Below are positions 6,860 to 15,544 of a stretch of DNA of 23,128 bases, piece after piece. The stretch is from assembly GCA_964003875.1 (NCBI GenBank), contig CAXFLH010000013.1:1-23128 (forward strand). The letters run 5' to 3'. The DNA comes from UBA8444 sp964003875. GTDB taxonomy: Bacteria > Bacteroidota > Bacteroidia > Flavobacteriales > UBA7312. Positions within the stretch are counted from its first letter, which is position 1; each line of letters opens with the position of its first letter. The notes under the pieces are model-generated. The model saw nothing but the letters and a program-made list of their open reading frames with translations, was not told the DNA's origin and made no database searches. The position numbers were made by a program, and so were the translations under genes.

Positions 6860-8545
6860 TTAGTCAACGTTATCGTGCAAAAAATTATTTGGTTTAAGTC
6901 CTACATTTTTATCATCGTCTTCTCCTAATACATAAGAGGAATTGTCGGACTCTGAAGAGTGTGCTACGTCATCTAACTCAACTTCTCTTCTTTTATAAGC
7001 TGGTTCGCTTTCTAAGTCTGTAAGTCCAGAAGGCGTGCGTAATTTTACCGTTATTTCTCTAAGCCTTTCCATACGCTGACGACTTCTTAAAGCCATTTGC
7101 TCAGCAGAAATACCGTGATTTATTTGAGTGAATTCTTCCTTTTCCACATCATCTTTTAAATCTGTAATTACATCTTCTGGAGATTCTTCTTCCAATTCTA
7201 AAGTATGAACTACTACTTCGTCATTGTCATCTACATTTTCACTCGTCAAGTTGATAGATTCTTCTTGCTGAGTATTTTCTGCAGCAATTGGAAAGTCTAA
7301 AGGGCTTTCTTCAGAACCTTCCTCTTCGAGTTCAAAATTTAAAACAGGTGATTCCTCTTCCGTATTAAAATTTAAAGTTCCTTGCGATTGCTCACTAGAC
7401 TCATCAGTTCTAGTATCAAATATAGACTCGAAAGAATCAACAGTTTCAGTAACTTCTGAACTAAGCTCAACACTTTGTTCTTCGGCTGTAACTTCTTCAG
7501 TTTGCTCCTCTTTATCTAACTCATAGACTTTAGGAGTTATCGGTTTAGCTGGTCCAATATTTTTATTGACCTTAAACCCAGTTGCAATAACCGTTACACT
7601 TATTTCATCGTCCATACCTTCTTCAACACCGATTCCTTCAATAATATTAACATCAGAACCTGCAACATCTTGTATGTGTTTTTTGATACTGAACAACTCT
7701 GTCATTCTAATCTCTTTCTCACCAGAACCTGTGACTATTTTCAATAGAACTTGCTGTGCGCCTTTGATGTTATTGTCATGTAATAACGGTGAATCTAAAG
7801 CTGCCTCAATAGCATCAATAGCACGGTTTTCACCAGATGCATAAGCCTGTCCCATTACAGCACTGCCACTATCTTTTAGTACTCGCTTGGCATCATTAAG
7901 ATCAATATTTACCATCAATGTTTGAGAAATAACCTCTGCAATACCTTTTGTAGCGGTATTCAACACTTCATTGGCTTTGGCAAAGGCTTGACTTAAAGTC
8001 AAATCACCATATACTTCAATGAGTCTATCATTATTAATTACTAATAGAGTATCAACATTTGCTCTTAAGTCTTCCAAACCTTTTTCGGCATACTTTTTTC
8101 TGTGGCCTCCTTCAGTCCAAAATGGTACAGTAACAACCCCTACCGTTAATATTTCTTTTTCACGAGCAGCTCGAGCAATTACAGGCGCAGCACCTGTTCC
8201 TGTTCCACCGCCCATACCAGCAGTGATAAATAGCATCTTAGTATTGCTTTCAAGCAGTTCTTCAATACGTTCGATACTTTCTTCTGCTGCTTGCCGACCA
8301 ACCTCAGGATTAGCGCCAGCACCAAGTCCTTCAGTTATTTCGGCACCTATTTGAATTTTTGTGGTTATAGGGCTAGCTTCTAAGGCTTGTAAATCTGTAT
8401 TACAAACCGCAAAATCTACGCCATCAATACCATTTTCGTACATGTAGTTTACAGCATTGCTACCACCTCCACCTACTCCAATTACTTTGATAACTGAAGA
8501 TTGGTTTTTTGGTAGATCGAATGCTAATACGCTTTCATTTGTCAT
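6860..8545 (-). CDS. ftsZ: Cell division protein FtsZ
   Basis: A tubulin-like GTPase that polymerises into the Z-ring. The N-terminal nucleotide site has GVGGGGSNAVN (residues 23-33), the tubulin signature GGGTGTG (112-118), and the T7-loop NIDLNDAKRVL that supplies the catalytic Asp to the next subunit. The globular core ends near residue 325. A long, very acidic Glu/Ser/Thr-rich linker (about 335-480) then raises the length to 561, well above the 380-400 of E. coli or Bacillus FtsZ; this is usual for Bacteroidota. The C-terminus is LEDxD-like in character and ends GLKPNNFLHDNVD, the lineage's conserved tip for membrane-anchor partners such as FtsA. A 31-nt A/T-rich gap, with ATTAAT units, separates it from ftsA; this is the longest gap inside the operon. 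Confidence 0.98.
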   Translation of the reverse strand: MTNESVLAFDLPKNQSSVIKVIGVGGGGSNAVNYMYENGIDGVDFAVCNTDLQALEASPITTKIQIGAEITEGLGAGANPEVGRQAAEESIERIEELLESNTKMLFITAGMGGGTGTGAAPVIARAAREKEILTVGVVTVPFWTEGGHRKKYAEKGLEDLRANVDTLLVINNDRLIEVYGDLTLSQAFAKANEVLNTATKGIAEVISQTLMVNIDLNDAKRVLKDSGSAVMGQAYASGENRAIDAIEAALDSPLLHDNNIKGAQQVLLKIVTGSGEKEIRMTELFSIKKHIQDVAGSDVNIIEGIGVEEGMDDEISVTVIATGFKVNKNIGPAKPITPKVYELDKEEQTEEVTAEEQSVELSSEVTETVDSFESIFDTRTDESSEQSQGTLNFNTEEESPVLNFELEEEGSEESPLDFPIAAENTQQEESINLTSENVDDNDEVVVHTLELEEESPEDVITDLKDDVEKEEFTQINHGISAEQMALRSRQRMERLREITVKLRTPSGLTDLESEPAYKRREVELDDVAHSSESDNSSYVLGEDDDKNVGLKPNNFLHDNVD

Positions 8546-8576
8546 AGTTATAATTATTAATTATTAATAGTTCAGT

Positions 8577-9845
8577 TTATTCATCATTTGTTAAATATTT
8601 GTCGATTTTATCGAGCATTTTTTTAAAAAAATCACCCAAACCTGCGTTTGATGTTCCGCCTTTCTTGACACTACTCAATTCATCGCCATTTTCTTCTTCT
8701 AAGAATTTCATCACTAATCCTACTCCCGTAGCATACATTGGACTAGTTACATCAATTGGTGAAGTAGAGGCAATGTGTTCATTAGGATATCCTATCCTAC
8801 ATTCAATACCAGTATGAAACTCAACCAATTGACCTATGTGCTTGAGCTGACTACCACCACCTGTTAGCACTATGCCCGTAATGAGTTTATTTTCGTAACC
8901 AGAATTTTTAATTTCGTGATGTACTAATTCTATAATTTCTTCTACTCTAGCTTGAATGATATTAGCTAGATTTTTTAAGGATATTTCTTTAGGGTCTCTA
9001 CCTCTTAGACCAGGAATTGAAACGATTTCATTTTCTTTATTTTGACTTGCCAAGGCTGAACCAAACTTTATTTTCAAAAGCTCAGCTTGATTTTCTAGTA
9101 TTGAACAACCTTCCTTTATGTCTTGAGTAATAATATTGCCACCAAACGGGATTACGGCTGTATGACGTATGATACCATCTTTAAAAATTGCTACATCAGT
9201 TGTTCCTCCACCTATATCTACTAAAGCTACACCAGCTTCTAGTTCTTGATGGTCAAGAACAGAAGTTGCAGAGGCTAAAGGCTCGAGTGTCAATCCTGTC
9301 ATAGCAAGACTAGCATTATTAACACATTTCTTGATATTTGAAATCGCAGCAGTCTGACCTGTTATAATATGAAAATTGGCTTCTAACTGAACACCTACCA
9401 TACCACGAGGATCAGGGAAGTTGTCCTGTTTATCAACTATGTATTCTTGAGGTATTACGTGAATGATTTCTTCACCAGGCACCATAACAAGTTTATACAT
9501 ATTTTGCATCAACTTATCTATATCAGCATCATTAATTTCAGTTTCTAAATTTTCTCTAACTAACTGCCCTCGATGCTGTAAACTTTTGATGTGTTGTCCA
9601 GCAATACCAACATTGACATTCTTAACTTGCATACCAGAAGAAGTTATGGCCTCTTCTAAGGCTTTGTTGATAGACTGTGTAGTTTTATCAATATTGGCAA
9701 CTATCCCACGCATAACACCTGTTGACGGGGCTTTACCCATTCCAAGTATTTCAATCTTTCCGTGTTCATTTTTTTGACCAACGATCACTGTGATTTTGGT
9801 TGTGCCAATATCTAAACCGACTGCTATTTTTGTATTGTTTTCCAT
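8577..9845 (-). CDS. ftsA: Cell division protein FtsA
   Basis: An actin-like ATPase that ties FtsZ filaments to the membrane. Seen are the phosphate-1 motif VGLDIGTTKI (about residues 9-18), the SHS2/1C subdomain, the phosphate-2 motif ALVDIGGGTTDVAIF, and the adenosine motif GIVLTGGGSQLKHI. At the C-terminus, DFFKKMLDKIDKYL forms an amphipathic helix suited to membrane binding. I chose the ATG at 9845, which gives MENNTKIAVGLDIG (422 residues). A start 18 nt further upstream is open, but it lies inside ftsQ and adds only MCKKII. The chosen start is 2 nt from the ftsQ stop, in line with the tight spacing of the cluster. Confidence 0.96.
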   Translation of the reverse strand: MENNTKIAVGLDIGTTKITVIVGQKNEHGKIEILGMGKAPSTGVMRGIVANIDKTTQSINKALEEAITSSGMQVKNVNVGIAGQHIKSLQHRGQLVRENLETEINDADIDKLMQNMYKLVMVPGEEIIHVIPQEYIVDKQDNFPDPRGMVGVQLEANFHIITGQTAAISNIKKCVNNASLAMTGLTLEPLASATSVLDHQELEAGVALVDIGGGTTDVAIFKDGIIRHTAVIPFGGNIITQDIKEGCSILENQAELLKIKFGSALASQNKENEIVSIPGLRGRDPKEISLKNLANIIQARVEEIIELVHHEIKNSGYENKLITGIVLTGGGSQLKHIGQLVEFHTGIECRIGYPNEHIASTSPIDVTSPMYATGVGLVMKFLEEENGDELSSVKKGGTSNAGLGDFFKKMLDKIDKYLTNDE

Positions 9846-9847
9846 AA

Positions 9848-10573
9848 TTATCTTTTTACACAAACAATTTGATTCCTAAATTTTAGGTTAATTTCTTTAT
9901 AATCATTCCACCCAACTTGATTAACCCCTTTCTCATAAAACAAGTAGAGCTTTCTGAGTTTCTCTTGATAGTTAGTTATGTCTCCTAACAATATAGTATG
10001 ATTCCCTACCCTAGGGACAAGTTCTATTTCTTTATTCTCTTTTAGATAAATCTGTACAATTTGAGCATTCCAAAGGCTATCAGAAGATAGGTATTTTGCT
10101 AAGTCCAAAACAGTCATATAATCTGTGCTATCTTGTATGTTACCATTAGCTACGAGTAGATGCTCTGTGTAGTTATGTGACAATCCAAAGATTGAACCTT
10201 CAGAATCCATGTAAAAGTCTTTACCTTCTTTTGGGCTTATTCGTACAATAGCCTTTTTCTGAATAACATCTATATGTAACATACCTTCCATATTGATGTA
10301 AACCTCAGCGTTTTGCACATCATTTAAACTTTCTATTTTACGCTCAATTTCATAGATAGGTACTTTAGTAATAGTTGTGCCTACAACACTATCTTGAATA
10401 GACTCCATAAGTAATATTATCTCACCTCGAGTTATGAGTGAAGTGTTTTCGTCAGCTAGATTTATACGGTAATCTACACAGGTCTTATTGCTGTAGCGGG
10501 TATTGGTAAAAGCTAACAGAAAAATGACACCTCCTACAAATAAAAATTGTGATATAATTTTAATCCATTTCAT
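9848..10573 (-). CDS. ftsQ: Cell division protein FtsQ
   Basis: A 241-residue bitopic protein. It has a short cytoplasmic start, one membrane segment (about 7-23, IISQFLFVGGVIFLLAF), and an extracytoplasmic region with a POTRA-like part (about 45-120, including IERKIESLNDVQNAEVYINMEG and IDVIQKKAIVRI). The FtsQ domain follows, with FYMDSEGSIFGLS. In the divisome FtsQ joins the FtsL/FtsB module to later proteins. Sequence similarity is weak, as usual for FtsQ, but its place between murC and ftsA and its topology make the call firm. Its ATG lies inside the end of murC (14-nt overlap). Confidence 0.92.
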   Translation of the reverse strand: MKWIKIISQFLFVGGVIFLLAFTNTRYSNKTCVDYRINLADENTSLITRGEIILLMESIQDSVVGTTITKVPIYEIERKIESLNDVQNAEVYINMEGMLHIDVIQKKAIVRISPKEGKDFYMDSEGSIFGLSHNYTEHLLVANGNIQDSTDYMTVLDLAKYLSSDSLWNAQIVQIYLKENKEIELVPRVGNHTILLGDITNYQEKLRKLYLFYEKGVNQVGWNDYKEINLKFRNQIVCVKR

Positions 10574-11963
10574 TGACGTAATAGTGTTTTAATGGTTCAA
10601 CGAATTGGTCTATATCTCCAGCGCCTAGCGTCAGTAGAAGTTCTCTTTTAGGGTTAGTTAATTCCTCAACTAAATCGGATTTCTTAAGCAAGGACTTTTC
10701 ACAATCTACTACCTGAGTAAGTAGCATTTCAGAATTTACTCCTTCAATAGGCATTTCTCTTGCTGGATAAATATCTAATAACAACACCTCATCTGCTAGT
10801 GATAAAGAGTCGCCAAACTCAGCGGCAAAATCTCTAGTTCTAGAGTATAAATGAGGCTGAAATACTACTGTTATCTTTTTTTCTGGGAAAAGCTCTTTAG
10901 TCGCTATTAATGTTGATTTAATTTCTTCAGGGTGGTGGGCATAATCATCAATATACACATACTTCCCTTTAGCGTGTAAGTCGTATCTTCTTTTTACTCC
11001 TTTAAAATCTGAAATTGCATCTTTTATTTTATCAGGCTTAGCACCTAAAGAAGAGGCTACAACAATAGCTGCAATAGCATTCTCTACATTGTGTTTGCCT
11101 GGCAATTGAAGTTGGATATCTTTTAATTCGTATTCATACACTTGACCGGGCATAATCTCCTTAAAATTAGCATCAAAATATTGTGAGCCCTCTTCAATTC
11201 GTAAGTTGAAGGCTATATTATCAGCTCTGACTGTTGAAGAATAAGTCATTAAACTACCATCTAAGGGAGCTTCAAAATCAACATCGATGGATTTGTTTAT
11301 CAATAGCAAACCATTCTGCTTAGTATTTGATGCAAACATTTTAAATGTATTCTTCATATCGTCAACATCATTATAGATGTCTAAATGATCGGCATCAAGA
11401 GATGTGATGATTGAAATATCAGGAGATAGCTTTAAGAAAGAGCGGTCGTATTCATCTGCCTCCACAACTACAATATCACCTGATTCAGAAAGAATTAGGT
11501 TAGTATTATAATTACTGCTAATGCCTCCTAAGAATGCTGTACAATAGATGTCTGAATGCTTAAGTATATGGGCTAAAATGCAAGAAGTGGTTGTCTTGCC
11601 GTGAGTACCAGCAACTGCTATTGTGTAAGCATCTTCTGTAATTAAGCCTAATAACTCAGCTCGTTTTAGAACAGTCCATTTTTTAGATTCAAAAGAAATT
11701 AGCTGTGGACTGTCTTGACTTACTGCAGGTGTATAAACTATAAGAACTGATTGAAAATCAGCATCTTTTATATAGTTAGGGATATGATTTTCATCAAAAT
11801 GTAAACTTATGCCCTCTTTCTTTAGTGCATCGGTAATATGAGATGGTGTTTTATCGTAGCCGCTAACTTTCTTGCCTTTAGCATTAAAATATCGTGCTAA
11901 AGCTGACATACCTATACCTCCAATACCTACAAAGTATATATGTTCGACTAACTTAATATTCAT
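10560..11963 (-). CDS. murC: UDP-N-acetylmuramate--L-alanine ligase MurC
   Basis: A 467-residue cytoplasmic ligase that adds the first amino acid, L-Ala, to UDP-MurNAc with ATP. The N-terminal Rossmann motif FVGIGGIGMSALA (about residues 11-23), the ATP P-loop AGTHGKTTTS (118-127), the central EADEYDRSFL segment, and YIDDYAHHPEEI with the C-terminal Mur domain are all present. Length is normal. It overlaps murG by 4 nt (ATGA) and ftsQ by 14 nt, so coupled translation is likely. Confidence 0.97.
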   Translation of the reverse strand: MNIKLVEHIYFVGIGGIGMSALARYFNAKGKKVSGYDKTPSHITDALKKEGISLHFDENHIPNYIKDADFQSVLIVYTPAVSQDSPQLISFESKKWTVLKRAELLGLITEDAYTIAVAGTHGKTTTSCILAHILKHSDIYCTAFLGGISSNYNTNLILSESGDIVVVEADEYDRSFLKLSPDISIITSLDADHLDIYNDVDDMKNTFKMFASNTKQNGLLLINKSIDVDFEAPLDGSLMTYSSTVRADNIAFNLRIEEGSQYFDANFKEIMPGQVYEYELKDIQLQLPGKHNVENAIAAIVVASSLGAKPDKIKDAISDFKGVKRRYDLHAKGKYVYIDDYAHHPEEIKSTLIATKELFPEKKITVVFQPHLYSRTRDFAAEFGDSLSLADEVLLLDIYPAREMPIEGVNSEMLLTQVVDCEKSLLKKSDLVEELTNPKRELLLTLGAGDIDQFVEPLKHYYVNEMD

Positions 11964-13066
11964 TTTTCTTGTACTAATTTTAACACCTCGTCAACAATAT
12001 GTTTTGCTGAATTTGGCATGGCTAACTTTTTAATATTGTCTCCTAAGTTTTGTTGAGTATTTTCATTTTCTAATAAATCGAAGATAACTTGACCTAATTG
12101 ATCTTGTGCTTCGCTATCCTTAACCATGAGGGCAGCATTTTTTTCAATTAAAGCCATTGCATTTTTGGTCTGATGGTCTTCTGCTACATTTGGAGATGGA
12201 ATTAATAGGGCTGGTTTGCCAATAAGACAAAGCTCCGAAATTGTACTCGCACCAGCTCTTGAAATAATAATATCAGCAGCACTATATGCTAAATCCATAT
12301 TGTAAATAAATGCATGGGCTTGTACATTAGAAAGTGATTGACACAAATCTTTGGCATCTCTTTCATAAGAAAGACCTGTCTGCCAAATAAGTTGAATATT
12401 TTTTTCTTCGAATTGTTGAACAAGCTTGGCTATTGAATGGTTAATTGTTCTTGCCCCAAGACTACCCCCAACTACCAATATCGTTTTAAGACTAGAGTCT
12501 AAATTGAAATGCTTGATGGCTTCTTTCTTTTTATCTGCTGAATCAAGTAAATCTTGACGAACAGGATTGCCCAACATCATCAGTTTAGTTTTTGGGAAGA
12601 AGCGCTCCATCTTATCGTACGAGACGCATATTTTTTGAACCGATTTCGACAACATTATGTTTGTAATGCCTGGATAAGAATTTTGTTCTTGAATAAGAGC
12701 TGGAATAGAAAGTTTAGAAGCTACAAATAATAAAGGCCCACTAGCATAACCACCCGTACCTACAACAACAGATGGTTTGTATCTTTTAATAATCCAATAC
12801 GACTTCCACAGACTAGAAATCAATTTAAAAGGAAACCATATATTACTAGCATCTTTCCAACTCCTTTGTAAACCACTAATGTTAAGCCCTTTAATAGGGT
12901 AGCCAGCCTTAGGGACTTTTTCCATTTCCATACGGCCTTTAGCACCAACAAATAAAATATTGATGTCATTTACTCTATGCTTCAACTCATTAGCAATAGA
13001 GATTGCAGGGAATATATGCCCTCCTGTGCCCCCGCCACTTATAATAACTCTAACTGACATTGACAC
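11960..13066 (-). CDS. murG: MurG, UDP-GlcNAc:lipid I N-acetylglucosaminyltransferase
   Basis: A 368-residue peripheral membrane GT-B glycosyltransferase that converts lipid I to lipid II on the inner face of the membrane. The first glycine loop is SGGGTGGHIFPA (residues 10-21), EQNSYPG lies near 125, the second glycine loop is VVGGSLGARTIN, and the UDP-GlcNAc site includes SRAGASTISEL and PSPNVAEDHQTKNA. Two start codons six bases apart (13066 and 13060) are both possible; the first overlaps ftsW by 17 nt, the second by 11. Confidence 0.97.
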   Translation of the reverse strand: MSMSVRVIISGGGTGGHIFPAISIANELKHRVNDINILFVGAKGRMEMEKVPKAGYPIKGLNISGLQRSWKDASNIWFPFKLISSLWKSYWIIKRYKPSVVVGTGGYASGPLLFVASKLSIPALIQEQNSYPGITNIMLSKSVQKICVSYDKMERFFPKTKLMMLGNPVRQDLLDSADKKKEAIKHFNLDSSLKTILVVGGSLGARTINHSIAKLVQQFEEKNIQLIWQTGLSYERDAKDLCQSLSNVQAHAFIYNMDLAYSAADIIISRAGASTISELCLIGKPALLIPSPNVAEDHQTKNAMALIEKNAALMVKDSEAQDQLGQVIFDLLENENTQQNLGDNIKKLAMPNSAKHIVDEVLKLVQEK

Positions 13067-14216
13067 TTATTTTAGAAACGTTAACACTTCGACTAGTACT
13101 AAGAATTATTCCTAATGAAATACAAGTGAAAATAACCGATACACCACCCATACTTATCAATGGTAAAGTTTGACCTGTTACTGGGAAAAAATCAACCGCA
13201 ACAGCCATATTTATAAAAGCTTGAAGAACCATAGATAAACTAAGACCAACCCCAAGATAGGCTGCTAATGGATCACTAGCTAAATTAAAAATACGTTTAC
13301 CCCGCAATAGTAAAACCACATAGGCAAAGACGACTGCAAAACCTCCTAAGAAACCCCACTCTTCTATTAGAATAGCATAAACATAATCTGAATTAGGCAA
13401 AGGCAAAACATTACGCTGTGTACTTTTTCCTGGTCCTCTACCCTTTATTCCTCCGTTTACAATAGCAACCTTGGCATGCGCCACTTGATAATTTTCATCA
13501 CTTTTAACAGTCTTATTTTCAGAGAAATTGACAATCCTGTTGACCCAAGTTTGTGCTCTAGGGAATGTTTTTTGCAAGGCAGGGACTGTTAAAGATAAAC
13601 TGATAATCAAAACTCCTAATGTGAGGATACTCGCAAACAATAAAGCCAAATATTTAAATGGTACCCCTCCAAGATATAATAGCATAAGACCTGCTAAAAA
13701 TATCATCGCTGAAGTTGATAAATTCGCTGGAAATATAATAGCACAAATTAATACTAATGGAGCAAACAATTTCCAAGCAACTGTTTTCAAATCGCTAAGG
13801 TCATCTTGACATCTCACCAATTGACGAGCTAGAAAAACAGTAATTGCAATTTTTCCAATTTCAAAAGTGTTAATCGGCATATCAGCAATAGTAATCGAAC
13901 GATTAGCATCGTTCATAGATGTGCCGAATGCAACAGTGTAAATTAGTATAGGTATGGCAATAATGAACCCTAACTGACCTAAACGAGAGAAATATTTATG
14001 TGGCACTTTATGAACAAAATACATTAATACAAGTCCAACAATTAACAACTTGAAATGCTTGAATAACAAATGCCAGGTGTTACCACCATAAGAAGTATAG
14101 GCTAAACCACCCGTTGCACTATATACGACTACAATAGATACAATAGATAGAAAAAATACAACCCCCCAAATGCGAGTATCGCCTTCTAAGTTTATGTATT
14201 TTTTTAGCTTACTCAT
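13050..14216 (-). CDS. ftsW: FtsW, SEDS-family septal peptidoglycan polymerase
   Basis: A 388-residue polytopic membrane protein with about ten membrane segments. It is a SEDS glycosyltransferase that polymerises lipid II at the septum with FtsI. Family motifs are GIKGRGPGKSTQRNVLPLPNSDYVYAILIEEWG and, near the end, FPVTGQTLPLISMGGVSVIFTCISLGIILS. Its place in the dcw cluster supports FtsW rather than RodA. The C-terminus carries a small internal duplication (SVNVS-KI-SVNVS) where the frame overlaps the start of murG by 17 nt. It begins 2 nt after murD ends. Confidence 0.95.
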   Translation of the reverse strand: MSKLKKYINLEGDTRIWGVVFFLSIVSIVVVYSATGGLAYTSYGGNTWHLLFKHFKLLIVGLVLMYFVHKVPHKYFSRLGQLGFIIAIPILIYTVAFGTSMNDANRSITIADMPINTFEIGKIAITVFLARQLVRCQDDLSDLKTVAWKLFAPLVLICAIIFPANLSTSAMIFLAGLMLLYLGGVPFKYLALLFASILTLGVLIISLSLTVPALQKTFPRAQTWVNRIVNFSENKTVKSDENYQVAHAKVAIVNGGIKGRGPGKSTQRNVLPLPNSDYVYAILIEEWGFLGGFAVVFAYVVLLLRGKRIFNLASDPLAAYLGVGLSLSMVLQAFINMAVAVDFFPVTGQTLPLISMGGVSVIFTCISLGIILSTSRSVNVSKISVNVS

Positions 14217-14218
14217 CT

Positions 14219-15544
14219 TTATAAACTTCTTACTGATGATTTAAATTCATAACCTCGGTGCTCATAATTTTCGAATAAATCGAAACTAGCACATGCTGGC
14301 GATAACAAAACAGCATCGCCCTTAGTAGCGTGTTCATAAGATTGATTGACGGCTTCTTCCATAGATGAAGCAAATAGCATATCAACATCTAAATTTTCAA
14401 ATGCTGCTTTTATAGAGTCTACATTTTCACCTAGACAAACTATCGCTTTTACTTTTTGATTAACTAAAGGAATTAGTGATGAATAATCATTTCCTTTATC
14501 AACACCACCGACAATCCAAATGGTATCTTTGGTCATACTTTCCAAAGCGTACCATGTAGAATTGACATTGGTAGCTTTTGAGTCGTTAATGAACTCGATC
14601 CCATGTACTTTAATGACACGTTCGAGTCGATGTTCCACATTTTTAAAGTCAATAAGACTCTCTCTTATTAAATCTTTGTTTAAATCTAAAATCCTAGCTG
14701 AAATAGCGGCAGCCATAGAATTATAGATGTTGTGTTTGCCCTGAAGGGCTAATTGTTGAATGTTCATATTAAATGATTCTTGATTAATATTTATTTCTAT
14801 TTCGTCATTGTTTAAATAAGCTCCTTGCTCTTGATTTTCACTAATAGAAAATGGCAAACATTGAGCCTGAGTTTTTAAATTAATTGTTATGTTTTTATCA
14901 TCCGAACAGTAGATTAAAAAATCTTCTGAAGTCTGATTCATAGTAATTCTCATTTTTGATTGAATGTAGTTCTCCATTTTATTGTCATATCTATCCAAAT
15001 GGTCTTGCGTAATATTGAGTAAAATGGCGATGTGAGGCTTGAAATTATCTATACCGTCCAATTGAAAACTACTTAATTCTAAGACGTAAAAGTCATGAGA
15101 TTCATTAGCAACTTGCAAAGCAAAACTATCGCCTACATTTCCAGCAATACCAACATTTAAACCTGCTTTTTTGAGCATATGCCCTACTAATAATGTAGTA
15201 GTGGTTTTGCCGTTACTACCCGTAATACCAATAATTTTTGCATCTGTATATCGTGCCGCAAATTCAATTTCAGAAATGATAGGCACTGAAGCTTTTTTCA
15301 AATCTTGGATAAGAGGAATAGTATCAGGGATACCTGGACTTTTGACAATTATATCTGCCTCGAAAAAACGCTTTTCAGAGTGTTTTTCTTCTTCCCATTC
15401 AATCGCATTATGTGTAAGAACATTTTTGTATTTCTCCTTTATCTTTCCGATATCAGAAAGAAATACCTCAAATCCTTTTTGTTGTGCTAATAGTGCCGCC
15501 CCACAGCCACTTTCTCCACCACCAAGCACAACAACTTTCCCCAT
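14219..15544 (-). CDS. murD: UDP-N-acetylmuramoyl-L-alanine--D-glutamate ligase MurD
   Basis: A 441-residue cytoplasmic ligase that adds D-Glu to UDP-MurNAc-L-Ala. It opens with the uracil-binding Rossmann motif VVVLGGGESGCGAALLA. The ATP P-loop is ITGSNGKTTTT (residues 107-117), followed by ELSSFQLDGI and NITQDHLDRY, then NDSKATNVNSTWYALES and LLSPACASFDLFENYEHRG near the end. The frame is open 57 nt further upstream, but those extra codons lie inside mraY and are unlike any MurD. The ATG at 15544 places the Rossmann fold at residue 3 and makes a TAATG overlap with mraY, so it is the start. Confidence 0.97.
   Translation of the reverse strand: MGKVVVLGGGESGCGAALLAQQKGFEVFLSDIGKIKEKYKNVLTHNAIEWEEEKHSEKRFFEADIIVKSPGIPDTIPLIQDLKKASVPIISEIEFAARYTDAKIIGITGSNGKTTTTLLVGHMLKKAGLNVGIAGNVGDSFALQVANESHDFYVLELSSFQLDGIDNFKPHIAILLNITQDHLDRYDNKMENYIQSKMRITMNQTSEDFLIYCSDDKNITINLKTQAQCLPFSISENQEQGAYLNNDEIEININQESFNMNIQQLALQGKHNIYNSMAAAISARILDLNKDLIRESLIDFKNVEHRLERVIKVHGIEFINDSKATNVNSTWYALESMTKDTIWIVGGVDKGNDYSSLIPLVNQKVKAIVCLGENVDSIKAAFENLDVDMLFASSMEEAVNQSYEHATKGDAVLLSPACASFDLFENYEHRGYEFKSSVRSL

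Noticed and set aside
9846..9863. Six-residue N-terminal extension of FtsA (MCKKII)
   Set aside because: It overlaps the ftsQ end and precedes the typical MENNxKIAVGLDIG start; it is possible but less likely.
13050..13100. SVNVS-KI-SVNVS duplication at the FtsW C-terminus as a functional repeat
   Set aside because: Only two five-residue copies with different codons, inside the overlap with murG; chance or minor duplication is enough.
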